Positions 44,784 to 54,121 of a stretch of DNA of 64,000 nt are shown piece after piece. The stretch is from assembly GCF_001597745.1 (NCBI RefSeq), contig NZ_LUHJ01000009.1:71224-135223 (forward strand), given 5' to 3'. Both the position numbers and the translations under genes were made by a program. The notes under the pieces are model-generated. The model searched no databases and was not told the origin of the DNA. It was given only the letters and a program-made list of their open reading frames with translations. Position 1 is the first letter of the stretch, and every line of letters starts with the position of its first letter. The DNA comes from Anabaena sp. 4-3 (GTDB lineage Bacteria; Cyanobacteriota; Cyanobacteriia; Cyanobacteriales; Nostocaceae).

Positions 44784-46631
44784 TTAGAAGTTCTCGAAAT
44801 TTGCGATCGCATCCTTCATTTTCTGCACTACTTCATCGACAGGTATCGCTCCTAACTCTCCAGAAGCACGGGTACGGATGCTTAAGCTATTGGTTTCAAC
44901 CTCTTTCGCTCCTACCACCGCCATCACGGGTATTTTTTCCTTCTCAGCATTACGGATGAGTTTACCCAAGCGATCGCCACTGGTGTCAACTTCCGCACGA
45001 ACACCCACAGCCCGCATTTTCGCCGCTACATCTTTAGTAAAATCTAGCTGTGCTTCACCCACAGGTAACAACCTCACTTGCACCGGGGCTAACCATAAGG
45101 GGAAATCACCCGCATACTCTTCAATCAAGATACCAATCAGCCTTTCCAGCGAACCGAAAGGCGCACGGTGAATCATTACCGGACGTTTGCGAGAACCATC
45201 TTCAGCAACGTATTCTAAATCAAAGCGTTCTGGTAAGTTGTAATCTACTTGTACAGTTCCCAACTGCCATTCTCTCTCTAAAGCGTCGCTGAAAATAAAG
45301 TCTAATTTCGGCCCATAAAACGCCGCTTCCCCAATACCTTCAAAGTATTCCATTCCCAACTCTTGCACCGCCCGGCGAATTGCACCTTCGGCTTGGTTCC
45401 AAACTTCATCAGAACCGATATATTTATCACTAGCTGGGTCACGGAAACTAAGTCTAGCTTTAAAGTTCTTCAGTTGCAGACTCTTGAACACCGACAAAAT
45501 CAAATCCACTACATTGAGGAATTCATCGTCTAACTGTTCTGGAGTCACAAACAAGTGGGAATCATCTACAGTAAAACCGCGTACCCGCGTTAAACCACCT
45601 AATTCTCCTGACTGTTCGTAGCGGTAAACCGTGCCAAACTCAGCCAAACGCATCGGTAATTCCCGATAAGAACGTAACTCGCTCTTATATATTTGGATGT
45701 GGAAAGGACAGTTCATTGGCTTGAGGACAAAACCTTGCTCTAAAGCTGCTGCGGCTTCATCTTCCGCCATCAGGGGAAACATATCTTCTTTGTATTTCTG
45801 CCAGTGTCCCGAAGTCTTAAATAAATCTACTCTGGCAATGTGGGGGGTGACTACAGGCAAATAACCGCGTTTTAGCTGTTCTTGCTTGAGAAAATCTTCT
45901 AAAATAGTGCGTAATAAAGTCCCTTTGGGTGTCCACAAAGGTAAACCCGGCCCCACTTGGTCTGAGAAAATAAATAAACCTAATTCTTTCCCCAGTTTCC
46001 GGTGATCGCGTCGTAGTGCTTCTTCTTTACGCCGCTTGTACTCAGCTAGTTGTTCGGGGGTTTCCCAAGCAGTACCATAAATGCGCTGTAGCTGGGATTT
46101 GGTTTCATCTCCCCGCCAATAAGCACCCGCCACGGTTTCTAATTCAATGGCTTTGGGGTTTAAATCTTTGGTGTTTTCCAGATGAGGCCCGGCGCACAAG
46201 TCCCACCACTCATTCCCTAGGTGGTAAATTGTGATCGGTTCTTCTTGAATATCTGCCAGGATTTCTAATTTATAAGGTTCATTGATTGCCTGAATGCGCC
46301 GTTGTGCTTCTTCACGGCTGACTTCTTCCCGAACTACTGGCAACTTGCGATTGATAATCTTAGCCATCTCTTTTTGGATGGCTTTGAGGTCTTTGTCAGT
46401 AAATGGCTCTGGACTGTCAAAATCATAATAAAATCCATTTTCTATCCAGGGGCCGATTGTTACTTGCGCCTTGGGGAACAGCTTTTGTACTGCCATTGCC
46501 ATCACATGGGAAGTGGTGTGGCGAATCTTCTTTAAGGTGTCTGATTCGCTGGTACGCGGTAAATACATTTTTTCAGGTTGTGCTGGCTGATTGTTGGAGT
46601 CTTGATTGGAAGACATTGGCTGCTGAACCAT
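44784..46631 (-). CDS. thrS: Threonyl-tRNA synthetase
   Basis: A 615-residue class II synthetase. The editing domain keeps HTTSH (H-x3-H) and CAGPH (C-x3-H), so proofreading residues are intact. The catalytic core has MNCPFHI and HRAPFGSLERLIG (zinc ligands C, H, H) and motif 2 around RVRGFTVDDSHLF. The first domain (TGS/N1) found in E. coli ThrRS is missing, as usual in cyanobacteria. Some Anabaena have a second, zinc-stress copy; the intact editing motifs and the lack of an obvious Zur-like palindrome upstream suggest this is the housekeeping one, which is inference. An internal ATG six codons in is an alternative start. Confidence 0.95.
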   Translation of the reverse strand: MVQQPMSSNQDSNNQPAQPEKMYLPRTSESDTLKKIRHTTSHVMAMAVQKLFPKAQVTIGPWIENGFYYDFDSPEPFTDKDLKAIQKEMAKIINRKLPVVREEVSREEAQRRIQAINEPYKLEILADIQEEPITIYHLGNEWWDLCAGPHLENTKDLNPKAIELETVAGAYWRGDETKSQLQRIYGTAWETPEQLAEYKRRKEEALRRDHRKLGKELGLFIFSDQVGPGLPLWTPKGTLLRTILEDFLKQEQLKRGYLPVVTPHIARVDLFKTSGHWQKYKEDMFPLMAEDEAAAALEQGFVLKPMNCPFHIQIYKSELRSYRELPMRLAEFGTVYRYEQSGELGGLTRVRGFTVDDSHLFVTPEQLDDEFLNVVDLILSVFKSLQLKNFKARLSFRDPASDKYIGSDEVWNQAEGAIRRAVQELGMEYFEGIGEAAFYGPKLDFIFSDALEREWQLGTVQVDYNLPERFDLEYVAEDGSRKRPVMIHRAPFGSLERLIGILIEEYAGDFPLWLAPVQVRLLPVGEAQLDFTKDVAAKMRAVGVRAEVDTSGDRLGKLIRNAEKEKIPVMAVVGAKEVETNSLSIRTRASGELGAIPVDEVVQKMKDAIANFENF

Positions 46632-47068
46632 TGGCGAAGTGATTGCAAAAGTAATTTATCAATAAATGTTCTGGAAAACCTACCCAAATATAACACGCGG
46701 TTATTGCCTTGCTGCGTGCGGTTTCACCTTGAGTAAAGTTTACTCTCATTTCATGAGATTGCTAGCAATTATTACCTGAGCATCTGCGTAATAAACTGAG
46801 GTTTTTATACTCATTGTAGATGCAGACATTAGCTATTATCAGTATTTGGCTCTACTGGCAACTACATCTATATATTAGGCTCTGTATGCAGATATACCTC
46901 TGAGTTGGGCAATGGATATGAGGACTGTTATACACAATATATGCTACACGCTTGTAGTATGTATGGCGGATTTGAAAGAAATCTTTCTTGGGAGGGAGAT
47001 TATAATAGTATTAAGAAATGTAAAAGACGTTAATATTATTAAAGAAGTTAAAAGATTCTTTCTAATTT
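46632..47068. other. 437-bp gene-free gap between thrS and the DUF2605 gene
   Basis: Divergent promoter region. No gene, repeat family or RNA gene was recognised. It is AT-rich on the right side, where the DUF2605 leader lies. Confidence 0.5.
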
Positions 47069-47386
47069 ATGCGAGACTCAAATATACCGGACGCTAATCT
47101 ACTCAAAGCGGTTCTAGAACCGTTGTTAGACGATTTTCAATATTGGTTTACGCGATCGCGTAATTTTCTGGAAACAGAACAACTTTCATTTATGAACGAG
47201 CAAGAGCAATTAGACTTGCTTTTGCGGATTCAGCAAGCCCAGGAAGAACTGACTACAGCCAAGATGTTATTTCATGCCACTGACGGACAAGTTGGGATTG
47301 ATATGGCAACATTAACCCCCTGGCATCAATTAGTCACAGAATGTTGGAAGGTAGCGGCTCACTTTCGCTCTCAACAGGCTAGCTAA
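47069..47386 (+). CDS. DUF2605 family protein
   Basis: A 105-residue cyanobacterial protein with LLKAVLEPLLDDFQYWFTRSRNFLE and ATDGQVGIDMATLTPWHQLVTECWKVA, the DUF2605 pattern. It is all-helical, soluble and of unknown function. It is followed 240 bp later by a DUF2973 gene; these two are commonly neighbours in cyanobacteria, suggesting a joint role. A HIP1 octamer lies in the coding sequence. Confidence 0.85.
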   Translation: MRDSNIPDANLLKAVLEPLLDDFQYWFTRSRNFLETEQLSFMNEQEQLDLLLRIQQAQEELTTAKMLFHATDGQVGIDMATLTPWHQLVTECWKVAAHFRSQQAS

Positions 47387-47626
47387 GAGTCAGCATGACG
47401 ATATGCCAGTCACAGCACTCAAAGCAAATCCTTAACAATATTTTTATTAACTAATAATGTATATTATGTTACAATTATCTGAATAGTTGTTGACAAAATT
47501 CCCATCATAGATAAAGTCACACAACAAGTGTGTTTTCTATTTATCCTCGCCAATGGTAACAACATTGGCTAAACAAATCTTTACATTCATCAGGTTTGAA
47601 ATTTGCTATCCCTGGAGGAAAATCCG

Positions 47627-47944
47627 ATGTTACACCTACTCTACATTCTAGCTTTTACAATTCTTGCGGTTATAGCTGTTGCTAACCTAATTCGCAACTT
47701 AATTATGTTTAGTTTTGAGCGCGAGCGAAATTATCCAGCTAGAAACGCGCAAATCGGGAATCAGGGAATTTTAGCGAAAAGACAGTTAACACCACATCCA
47801 GAATTATTGGATAGCGCAGGTAACATCATCAAAGAGCCTTTGTTGGTAATGCGTTCCATCAACGTTGAAGATGCGCGTCAACAGTTAGATGCTCTGTATG
47901 AATCTTCTCCAGGACACAAAAGAGAAAATTCAGAAGAAGCATAA
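47627..47944 (+). CDS. DUF2973 family membrane protein
   Basis: About 105 residues from ATG 47627, which follows a strong GGAGG site. One N-terminal membrane helix (LHLLYILAFTILAVIAVANLI) is followed by a polar part with LTPHPELLDSAGNIIKEPLLVMRSINVEDARQQLDALY, the DUF2973 pattern. An upstream TTG eight codons earlier overlaps the ribosome site and is rejected. Function is unknown; it pairs with DUF2605 in many cyanobacteria. Confidence 0.85.
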   Translation: MLHLLYILAFTILAVIAVANLIRNLIMFSFERERNYPARNAQIGNQGILAKRQLTPHPELLDSAGNIIKEPLLVMRSINVEDARQQLDALYESSPGHKRENSEEA

Positions 47945-48161
47945 ATATTTTACAATTCGTAGCATAAGAATTAATATACACAGCTTTTTCTGTTTTGTGA
48001 TGGTGAAGCTAGAAATGAATTACATCCCGAACTTGTGAGTAACTTGTTCGGGATTTTTTGCAGCTGATATTCTCCTTACCGAAGATGATGGGCGCAAGCT
48101 AACAATGGGGACTAATCTGTGAATATCCCCATTGCGCTTGACTGCATGAGCTATTCTCTGG

Positions 48162-50456
48162 TTAAGCTTCAATCACTACGCGGAGATTGCCGCGTTTTTT
48201 GGCTACACGACAGGCTGTAGTACCACCAGAACGCTCAAATTCCAAATCTAAGACAGTAGTACCGACTTGCAAATTGTGCAATGATAGACGACTGATGGAC
48301 TCTGGTAAAACAGGGTCGATGATTCGCAAGCAGTTATTAGGCGCATCAGGGACTAAATTAGCAATCATTTGGAGTAGCTGGAAAATGCTACCAGTTGCCC
48401 AAGCTTGGGGAGTACAAGCTACAGGATACTGTACAGGAGAGCGATCGCCATTCCGCTCATAACCGCAAAATAATTCTGGGGGACGTTGGTAAGATTGCTG
48501 ACTCGTCATGTCGAATAAACCTTGGAACAATTCCAAAGCTTGATCAATTAAACCCAGCGATCGCAATCCCATTGCAATCAAAGCATTATCATGAGGCCAA
48601 ACCGAACCAATGTGATAACCCATTGGGTTGTAAGCTGGTGACAAACTACTCAAAGTCCGAATACCCCAACCATTAAACATATCCGGGGCGCGTAACCTTT
48701 CCGCCACACTGTAGGCTTTTTCTGGCGTAAAAATCCCCAAATGCAGACAATGACCGGGGTTAGACGTAATACTATCAACCTGCTTACCGTCACCATCCAA
48801 AGCCAAAGCGCAGAAATCTTGCTCTTCTAGCCAAAAATCTCGGTTAAAACGCACCTTGAGTTTTTTAGCTTCTTCTTGCCAGCGTTCAGCTAAGTCAAGG
48901 CGTTTCTTAATTTTAGCTATATCCGCCAAGCGCGTCTTTGCCGCATAAACATAAGCTTGGACTTCACTTAAAGCTATGGGGCCGTTGGCTAGTTCTCCCT
49001 TCCGGTCTACAATACAGTCGCCAGAATCTTTCCAACCTTGGTTAGCTAGTCCCCGTTGAGATTTGCAATAGTAGGTGAGATAACCAGTAGCTTCCAGATT
49101 CCGATCAATCCAGTCCATAGCCGCCAGTGCATTCGGCCAAAGTTGCTCTAGAGTTTCCTGATCATGAGTCCAAGCGTAGTATTCAGCATACAACATCAGC
49201 CACAGGGGAGTAGCATCGACAGTGCCGTAGTAGGGTGTATGAGGGATTTCTTGACAGCGAGCCATTTCACCCAAGCGCAACTCGTGTAAAATCTTCCCTG
49301 GTTCTTCTTCCCGCCAGTCATCCTCAACCTTACCTTGATATTCTGCCAATAACATCAAGGTTTCTTTGGCAATTTGGGGATTAAGCATCAGGGTTTGAGA
49401 AGCTGTAATCAGGGAATCTCGCCCAAACAGTGTAGAAAACCAAGGTACACCCGCCGATACAGTTTTATACTTGCCAATAGACTGACGCAGTAAATACATA
49501 TCCTGTTCAGCGCGTTCAAGGACACGATTAAACAGGCTTTTATCTGAGCGAATGCTAGTAATTTGTTCTACCCAGTGTTGTTCTTCCATCATCTCAGCTG
49601 CTTTAGCCTGTCCTAAAGTCACAGCTGCACTGACATTGGAACTAGAACTGTTGTTAGTCAACAAATTCACTCGATAGCCCAACTTTTGGGTAGCGTGAGA
49701 AGGTAACTCTAGCCGCCAAACCGCCGTGTAACCCTTGAAATAGTCTGGTTGACGATACTGAAACTGGATGCGGGATTCCATCACCAAACCATCTAAACCT
49801 TGATAGGCGAGGGTTAAAAACTCATTTTTCGGGGCTGAAGGGTGAGTTGATGCCGGAGAAACACCATCAGGATGAAAAGTGGTGACATTTTCAGAGATGG
49901 GTTCTACTTGGCGTAAAAGCTTACCCCGTTTTTCGCGGTCATAACCCCGGACTTCAAATAAATCGGCAAAATCGGCATCAAAGCTGATACTGAGTTCAAA
50001 ACTGACGGTGGTTGTACTGTAATTGGCTACCTCGATTTCTTCAAATAATGCGCCATTGAGTACTATTTCCCGGCGAATCCCCACAGTATCAGCCGTCATG
50101 CGTTCATCGATTCTGGGGTTAGTACACAACACTGACAGAGAAAAGCCTTTTTCCGCCGTGCTGCTGAGGAGGACAGGCGATCGCCCGTCGATTTGCAATT
50201 CCAGACGACTCAGAAACCGCGTATCACAGCAAAATAAACCCATGCTGGGATTACCGCCATCATGGAGGGAACAACCAGAAATGTTCCCCATTGTGTCTGT
50301 CACCAAAAATAGATCATCATCCTTCACCGTCAGCGTTGGCTGAGGTCTTTCACTCACCACACAAGGCCACTCTGGGATAGGTAATTGATCAGCAGGGATA
50401 AAGGTTTTTCCATCCAATAAAACTTTTTCCGGGGTTGTCAGTGTATCCGGTGTCAT
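48162..50456 (-). CDS. Amylo-alpha-1,6-glucosidase family protein (glycogen debranching type)
   Basis: A 764-residue protein. Residues about 30-260 match the N-terminal GDE_N_bis beta domain (DTRFLSRLELQIDG; SFELSISFDADFADLFEVRG). The C-terminal part is an (alpha/alpha)6 barrel of the debranching-enzyme type with GVPWFSTLFGRDSLITA, YYGTVDATPLWL, NQGWKDSGD and GSVWPHDNALIA. Such enzymes hydrolyse alpha-1,6 or related glycosidic links, here possibly in glycogen or sugar metabolism; the true substrate in cyanobacteria is not established. The ATG at 50456 is clear. No glycogen genes are adjacent. Confidence 0.85.
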   Translation of the reverse strand: MTPDTLTTPEKVLLDGKTFIPADQLPIPEWPCVVSERPQPTLTVKDDDLFLVTDTMGNISGCSLHDGGNPSMGLFCCDTRFLSRLELQIDGRSPVLLSSTAEKGFSLSVLCTNPRIDERMTADTVGIRREIVLNGALFEEIEVANYSTTTVSFELSISFDADFADLFEVRGYDREKRGKLLRQVEPISENVTTFHPDGVSPASTHPSAPKNEFLTLAYQGLDGLVMESRIQFQYRQPDYFKGYTAVWRLELPSHATQKLGYRVNLLTNNSSSSNVSAAVTLGQAKAAEMMEEQHWVEQITSIRSDKSLFNRVLERAEQDMYLLRQSIGKYKTVSAGVPWFSTLFGRDSLITASQTLMLNPQIAKETLMLLAEYQGKVEDDWREEEPGKILHELRLGEMARCQEIPHTPYYGTVDATPLWLMLYAEYYAWTHDQETLEQLWPNALAAMDWIDRNLEATGYLTYYCKSQRGLANQGWKDSGDCIVDRKGELANGPIALSEVQAYVYAAKTRLADIAKIKKRLDLAERWQEEAKKLKVRFNRDFWLEEQDFCALALDGDGKQVDSITSNPGHCLHLGIFTPEKAYSVAERLRAPDMFNGWGIRTLSSLSPAYNPMGYHIGSVWPHDNALIAMGLRSLGLIDQALELFQGLFDMTSQQSYQRPPELFCGYERNGDRSPVQYPVACTPQAWATGSIFQLLQMIANLVPDAPNNCLRIIDPVLPESISRLSLHNLQVGTTVLDLEFERSGGTTACRVAKKRGNLRVVIEA

Positions 50457-50817
50457 TAGCCAAAATTCCGTGTACAGGTCAAGTCTAAACTTTTGCGATC
50501 AGATTCAGCGTCAACAGCCAAACTATGCTAGGACAAATTCACAAGAGCTATTACAGATCGATAAATACTCACTTAGTGCTGGCAGAAAACCAGACATAAA
50601 ACCCACATCATAAGTTTATAAATTTATCTTGTTTAAATCAGAAGTCAAGCTTGAAAAAGTCGTGCTTTCAGTCGTTTTATCCCAAGAAAAGCCAAAACAG
50701 CATTGATAAGTGCTAACACTTACCCAAGATACAACAATATCCAAATTTAGGCAGAACCTAGATTTTTGAGATGAGGGAGTAGGGGGAGTAGGGGAGATTT
50801 TTCCCCAAAATTCTTTA

Positions 50818-50935
50818 ATTTTGTAGGTGCAAGCCTTCCCTATGGCGGGGTAAGCCTAGCCGCAAGCTATGGGCGAATTGGGAATTTTGTAGGCGTAAGC
50901 CTACCCGCAGGGTATTTTAAATTGATTTCCAATTG
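50818..50935. repeat. Paired small dispersed repeats (TAGGCGTAAGCC type)
   Basis: TTTTGTAGGTGCAAGCCTTCC (50818) and TTTTGTAGGCGTAAGCCTAC (50885) are two variants of the SDR seen at 14628 and 53376. They lie in the 788-bp gap 50457-51244, which has no gene that I recognise; its right part probably holds the promoter of the histidine kinase gene. Confidence 0.65.
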
Positions 50936-51244
50936 GCAAAACTTCCCAATCAATTGCTTGATAAGCAGAGTGTTTGAGAATGTATAGTGGGCTTAGGAGC
51001 TTATTTTTTTCAATATCACGATGCCAGCAAATGGATTAAGAAAAACTGCGGTGAACACTAAAGTGGCTATAACGTGCCTAGACATAGGACACGTTTAAGC
51101 GTAAACCACAAATACATTGCCGACAGTGTTGTTTAAAATTATTTACATTTCGCAACTTTCTATTTAACTTGAGAGAACGTTGTAATTTGTAAAATGCAGA
51201 TGTGACGTGGATATATTTCAGATTGGGCTTATTTAAAGATATTC

Positions 51245-53266
51245 ATGAGCATTTCAACTTCTGTGCTGAGTGATCTGCTACAGTCCCTACCTTACCTGCG
51301 ACCCCAGCTATACTTTAAGGCTTCATTAACAGCCCTATCCCACGCAATGGAAGATCAGGTTTTGGCTGCGACTTTAGATCAGCCCTTAGTAATTGCTAGT
51401 TTTCAACGAGAGAGATTCTATCGCCAAGAAGCTCACCGTTATCAGCGTTTATCTCAACGCAGTAACCAAATATACGTATTAGCTGCGCCAGAAACTGATT
51501 TTAGCAATAGCTCAGGATACTATGAAAAGGTGGCGTTTGAACCGGAAGATGCTTTAAGCCAAGAGTGGCATTTGGTAGTAATTGCTGATAATTATGCTAC
51601 TTGCTTAGTGTGTCGGGAAAGTCTGGGTTCAATCACTAAGAATCAGCAAGTGCCTGACTGGTTTCCTCATTTAGAGATGGACACGGGGAGGCGATTTGAG
51701 GGAATTTGGACATCAGAACGGGGAGTCAGTATCAAAGCAGCCCAATTGCTCTTAGACAGGATTTTGGTTTACAGACCAGAGTTAGCAAGCAAAGTTGAGC
51801 GCGTGTGTCAGCGATTTGGTATTGGTGATCGTAACAGTAACAAATCTACAAGTATTATTGCTGAATATGCTTGTGATATTGATACAGACCCCTTTGTCCA
51901 ACGTTTAGTTACTTACCTACAAGCTAGTCAGTATAAATTACATAAAGCTTACCGTTCTATCGCTGCCCAAGCACGAAAGGAACGTTTAGTCAACTCTATT
52001 AGTACCGCAATTCGGCGATCGCTTGACCCGCATCAAGTATTACAAATCGCGGCGCAAGAACTAGGGCAACACCTGGGGGCGAGTCGTTGCTTAATTTACC
52101 GCGCTCAAGCCTCGGATGCCCAAGCTACGATTGAGCATGAGTTTTTGATGCCTGGGGTAGTGTCCATTTACGGGGAAACCTGGGAGTTAAAGAACAATAG
52201 CCTATTTCAAGAAGTGGTAGAACAAGGTGAAGGTGTTTGTGTCAGTGATACGGTAAATGATTTTCGCGTCACCAGTTCCCCAACACTGTCCTTGATTGTG
52301 AAAAAATTTGGCGTGCGTTCTTGGTTGATCGAACCAGTATTATTTCAGGGGCGACTGTTAGGGATTGTCGAGTTACACTACTGCACTGTACCGCCGCATC
52401 AATGGCAACAAGGAGAATTGGATTTAGTAGAAGCGATCACTACCCAAATTGGAGCCGCTTTAATCCAAGCTGAAGCCTATGCTAACTTAGAAGTCCTCAA
52501 CCAGCAACTAGAAGCCCTAGACCGCACCCGCAGCAACCTGATCGCTATCACCGGACATGAACTTCGCACACCTTTATCAACAATTCAAGTGTGTCTAGAA
52601 AGTCTCGCCACTGAGCCAGATATGCCCTTAGAATTACGTCAGGTAATGCTGCATACGGCTCTAGATGACTCGGAACGGATGCGAAAACTCGTACAGGATT
52701 TCTTGACTCTTTCTAACCTAGAAAGTGGTCGCGTAGAATGGCATCCAGAAACTTTGACTTTACAAGAATGTGTAGATTTAGCACTCAGTCGCCTGAAAAC
52801 CCGTACCACAACTGAAAAACCACCGCATATTATCGCAGAAATCGCCGAAAATTTACCTTTGATTAAAGCTGATGGTGATTGGTTAGTAGAAGTATTAGCA
52901 AAACTGATAGATAATGCTTGTAAATTTACCCCCAACCAAGGGTTAATTACCATCAATGCCAATCACAATGGCGATCGCATGGTAGAAGTGACAGTAGCTG
53001 ATACCGGGCGCGGGATTGAACCTAATCGTCTAGAAGTCGTCTTTGACCGTTTCTACCAAGAAGAGGGGGCTTTGCGGCGAACTGCTGGCGGTACAGGGCT
53101 AGGTTTGGCGATTTGCCGCCAAATCGTCAACGGTTGGGGCGGGAAAATTTGGGCAGAATCAAGCGGTAAAGATCAAGGTAGTCAGTTTCATTTCACCGTT
53201 CCCATTGTTCAGGGTAGCCAAGAGGACAGTCGCTCTAAGGTTAAGAAACGGGGGAGTAGAGAGTAG
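51245..53266 (+). CDS. DICT-GAF sensor histidine kinase
   Basis: A 673-residue sensor kinase. The first 230 residues match the DICT sensory domain, residues about 255-410 a GAF domain (HQVLQIAAQELGQHLGASRCLIYR), then HisKA with the phosphoacceptor H438 in GHELRTPLSTIQ, and an HATPase domain with LIDNACKFT (N box), VADTGRGIEP (G1) and GGTGLGLAI (G2). It has no membrane helix, so it is cytoplasmic. No response regulator is adjacent. The stop TAG overlaps the first unit of a 9-bp tandem repeat. It lies 270 bp upstream of psaD. Confidence 0.92.
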   Translation: MSISTSVLSDLLQSLPYLRPQLYFKASLTALSHAMEDQVLAATLDQPLVIASFQRERFYRQEAHRYQRLSQRSNQIYVLAAPETDFSNSSGYYEKVAFEPEDALSQEWHLVVIADNYATCLVCRESLGSITKNQQVPDWFPHLEMDTGRRFEGIWTSERGVSIKAAQLLLDRILVYRPELASKVERVCQRFGIGDRNSNKSTSIIAEYACDIDTDPFVQRLVTYLQASQYKLHKAYRSIAAQARKERLVNSISTAIRRSLDPHQVLQIAAQELGQHLGASRCLIYRAQASDAQATIEHEFLMPGVVSIYGETWELKNNSLFQEVVEQGEGVCVSDTVNDFRVTSSPTLSLIVKKFGVRSWLIEPVLFQGRLLGIVELHYCTVPPHQWQQGELDLVEAITTQIGAALIQAEAYANLEVLNQQLEALDRTRSNLIAITGHELRTPLSTIQVCLESLATEPDMPLELRQVMLHTALDDSERMRKLVQDFLTLSNLESGRVEWHPETLTLQECVDLALSRLKTRTTTEKPPHIIAEIAENLPLIKADGDWLVEVLAKLIDNACKFTPNQGLITINANHNGDRMVEVTVADTGRGIEPNRLEVVFDRFYQEEGALRRTAGGTGLGLAICRQIVNGWGGKIWAESSGKDQGSQFHFTVPIVQGSQEDSRSKVKKRGSRE

Positions 53267-53335
53267 GGGAAGCAGGGGAAGCAGGGGAAGCAGGGGAAGC
53301 AGGGGAAGCAGGGGAAGCAGGGGAGCAGGGGAGAT
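53265..53335. repeat. Tandem 9-bp repeat AGGGGAAGC
   Basis: Six perfect AGGGGAAGC copies (53265-53318) plus partial ones. The first copy contains the last bases of the histidine kinase stop codon. Related, less regular GGGGAAGC runs are at 14.50 kb. Confidence 0.9.
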
Positions 53336-53353
53336 TTTTCCCAAAAAACTCTG

Positions 53354-53417
53354 GAATTTTGAATTTTGAATTTTGTAGGCTTGCCTTCCCGTAGGGTATT
53401 TTGAATTGATTTGTCCC
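53354..53417. repeat. Heptamer tract interrupted by a small dispersed repeat
   Basis: GAATTTT units followed by TAGGCTTGCCTTCCCGTAGG at 53376-53395, then TTTTGAATTGATTTGTCCCC, the same nesting as at 14592-14660. Confidence 0.75.
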
Positions 53418-53536
53418 CAATCCCTATTCAAAAATCAAAATTGACGAACAACTGTTACAGACTGTGACGCGATCGCAATATCATGTTGATGACGGTGTTA
53501 GGATGCCCTAAAAACAAAAAGTTGAGAGAATACCCT

Positions 53537-53956
53537 ATGGCAGAAACACTTTCTGGACAAACTCCACTATTTGCGGGCAGCACAGGCGGCTTGCTCTCCA
53601 AAGCACAAGTAGAGGAAAAATACGCGATCACCTGGACTAGCCCCAAGCAGCAAGTTTTTGAACTGCCCACCGGCGGTGCAGCTACTATGCTGGAAGGCCA
53701 AAACCTCCTATACTTGGCTCGGAAAGAATATGGTATTGCTCTAGGCGGTCAACTCCGGAAATTCAAAATCACAGACTATAAAATTTACCGGATTCTGCCC
53801 AGTGGCGAAACTACCTTTATTCACCCTGCTGATGGCGTATTCCCAGAAAAAGTCAATGCTGGCCGTGAAAAAGTCCGTCACGTTCCCCGCAGCATTGGGG
53901 AAAATCCCAACCCTGCACAACTGAAATTCTCTGGTAAAGCTACCTACGATGCGTAG
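53537..53956 (+). CDS. psaD: Photosystem I subunit II (PsaD)
   Basis: A 139-residue stromal/cytoplasmic subunit of photosystem I that docks ferredoxin. The sequence [20 protein letters not shown] at the start, [46 protein letters not shown] and [25 protein letters not shown] near the end are highly typical. The ATG at 53537 gives the family length; a longer frame upstream is not used. It is a single gene; the gap to the upstream histidine kinase holds repeats and probably a light-responsive promoter that I cannot define. Confidence 0.98.
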   Translation: MAETLSGQTPLFAGSTGGLLSKAQVEEKYAITWTSPKQQVFELPTGGAATMLEGQNLLYLARKEYGIALGGQLRKFKITDYKIYRILPSGETTFIHPADGVFPEKVNAGREKVRHVPRSIGENPNPAQLKFSGKATYDA

Positions 53957-53959
53957 TAA

Positions 53960-54118
53960 CTAGGGACTAGGGACTGGAGACTGGGGACTAGGAAGCAGCA
54001 GAGGGACTTGAGGCGCACAGGAGAATATTATCCTATATGCCCAATTTCCCATGCCCATTACCCAATCCCCAGTACCCAGTCCCCAACCCCCAATCCCCAA
54101 TCTCCAATTCCCAATTTG
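53960..54118. repeat. Repeat-rich psaD-trpE gap (CCCAATC-type heptamers)
   Basis: GGGACTAGGGACTGG units after psaD (53967-53993) and CCCAATC/CCCAGTC-like heptamers from 54058 to 54117, ending just before the trpE ATG. The tract is open in the trpE frame but is repeat, not protein-coding. Confidence 0.8.
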
Positions 54119-54121
54119 CCG

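Noticed and set aside
46632-46911. Zur box upstream of thrS
   Set aside because: I looked for a TGATAAT-N-ATTATCA-like palindrome and saw only weak AT-rich partial matches.
46912-47097. 61-codon frame before the DUF2605 gene
   Set aside because: Overlaps the DUF2605 start, has no ribosome site and no recognisable features.
53159-53431. 90-codon minus-strand frame with repeated Leu-Pro
   Set aside because: Produced by reading the AGGGGAAGC tandem repeat on the other strand.
54008-54121. 38-codon extension of trpE
   Set aside because: Encoded by tandem CCCAATC-type repeats; homologs begin at the ATG at 54122.
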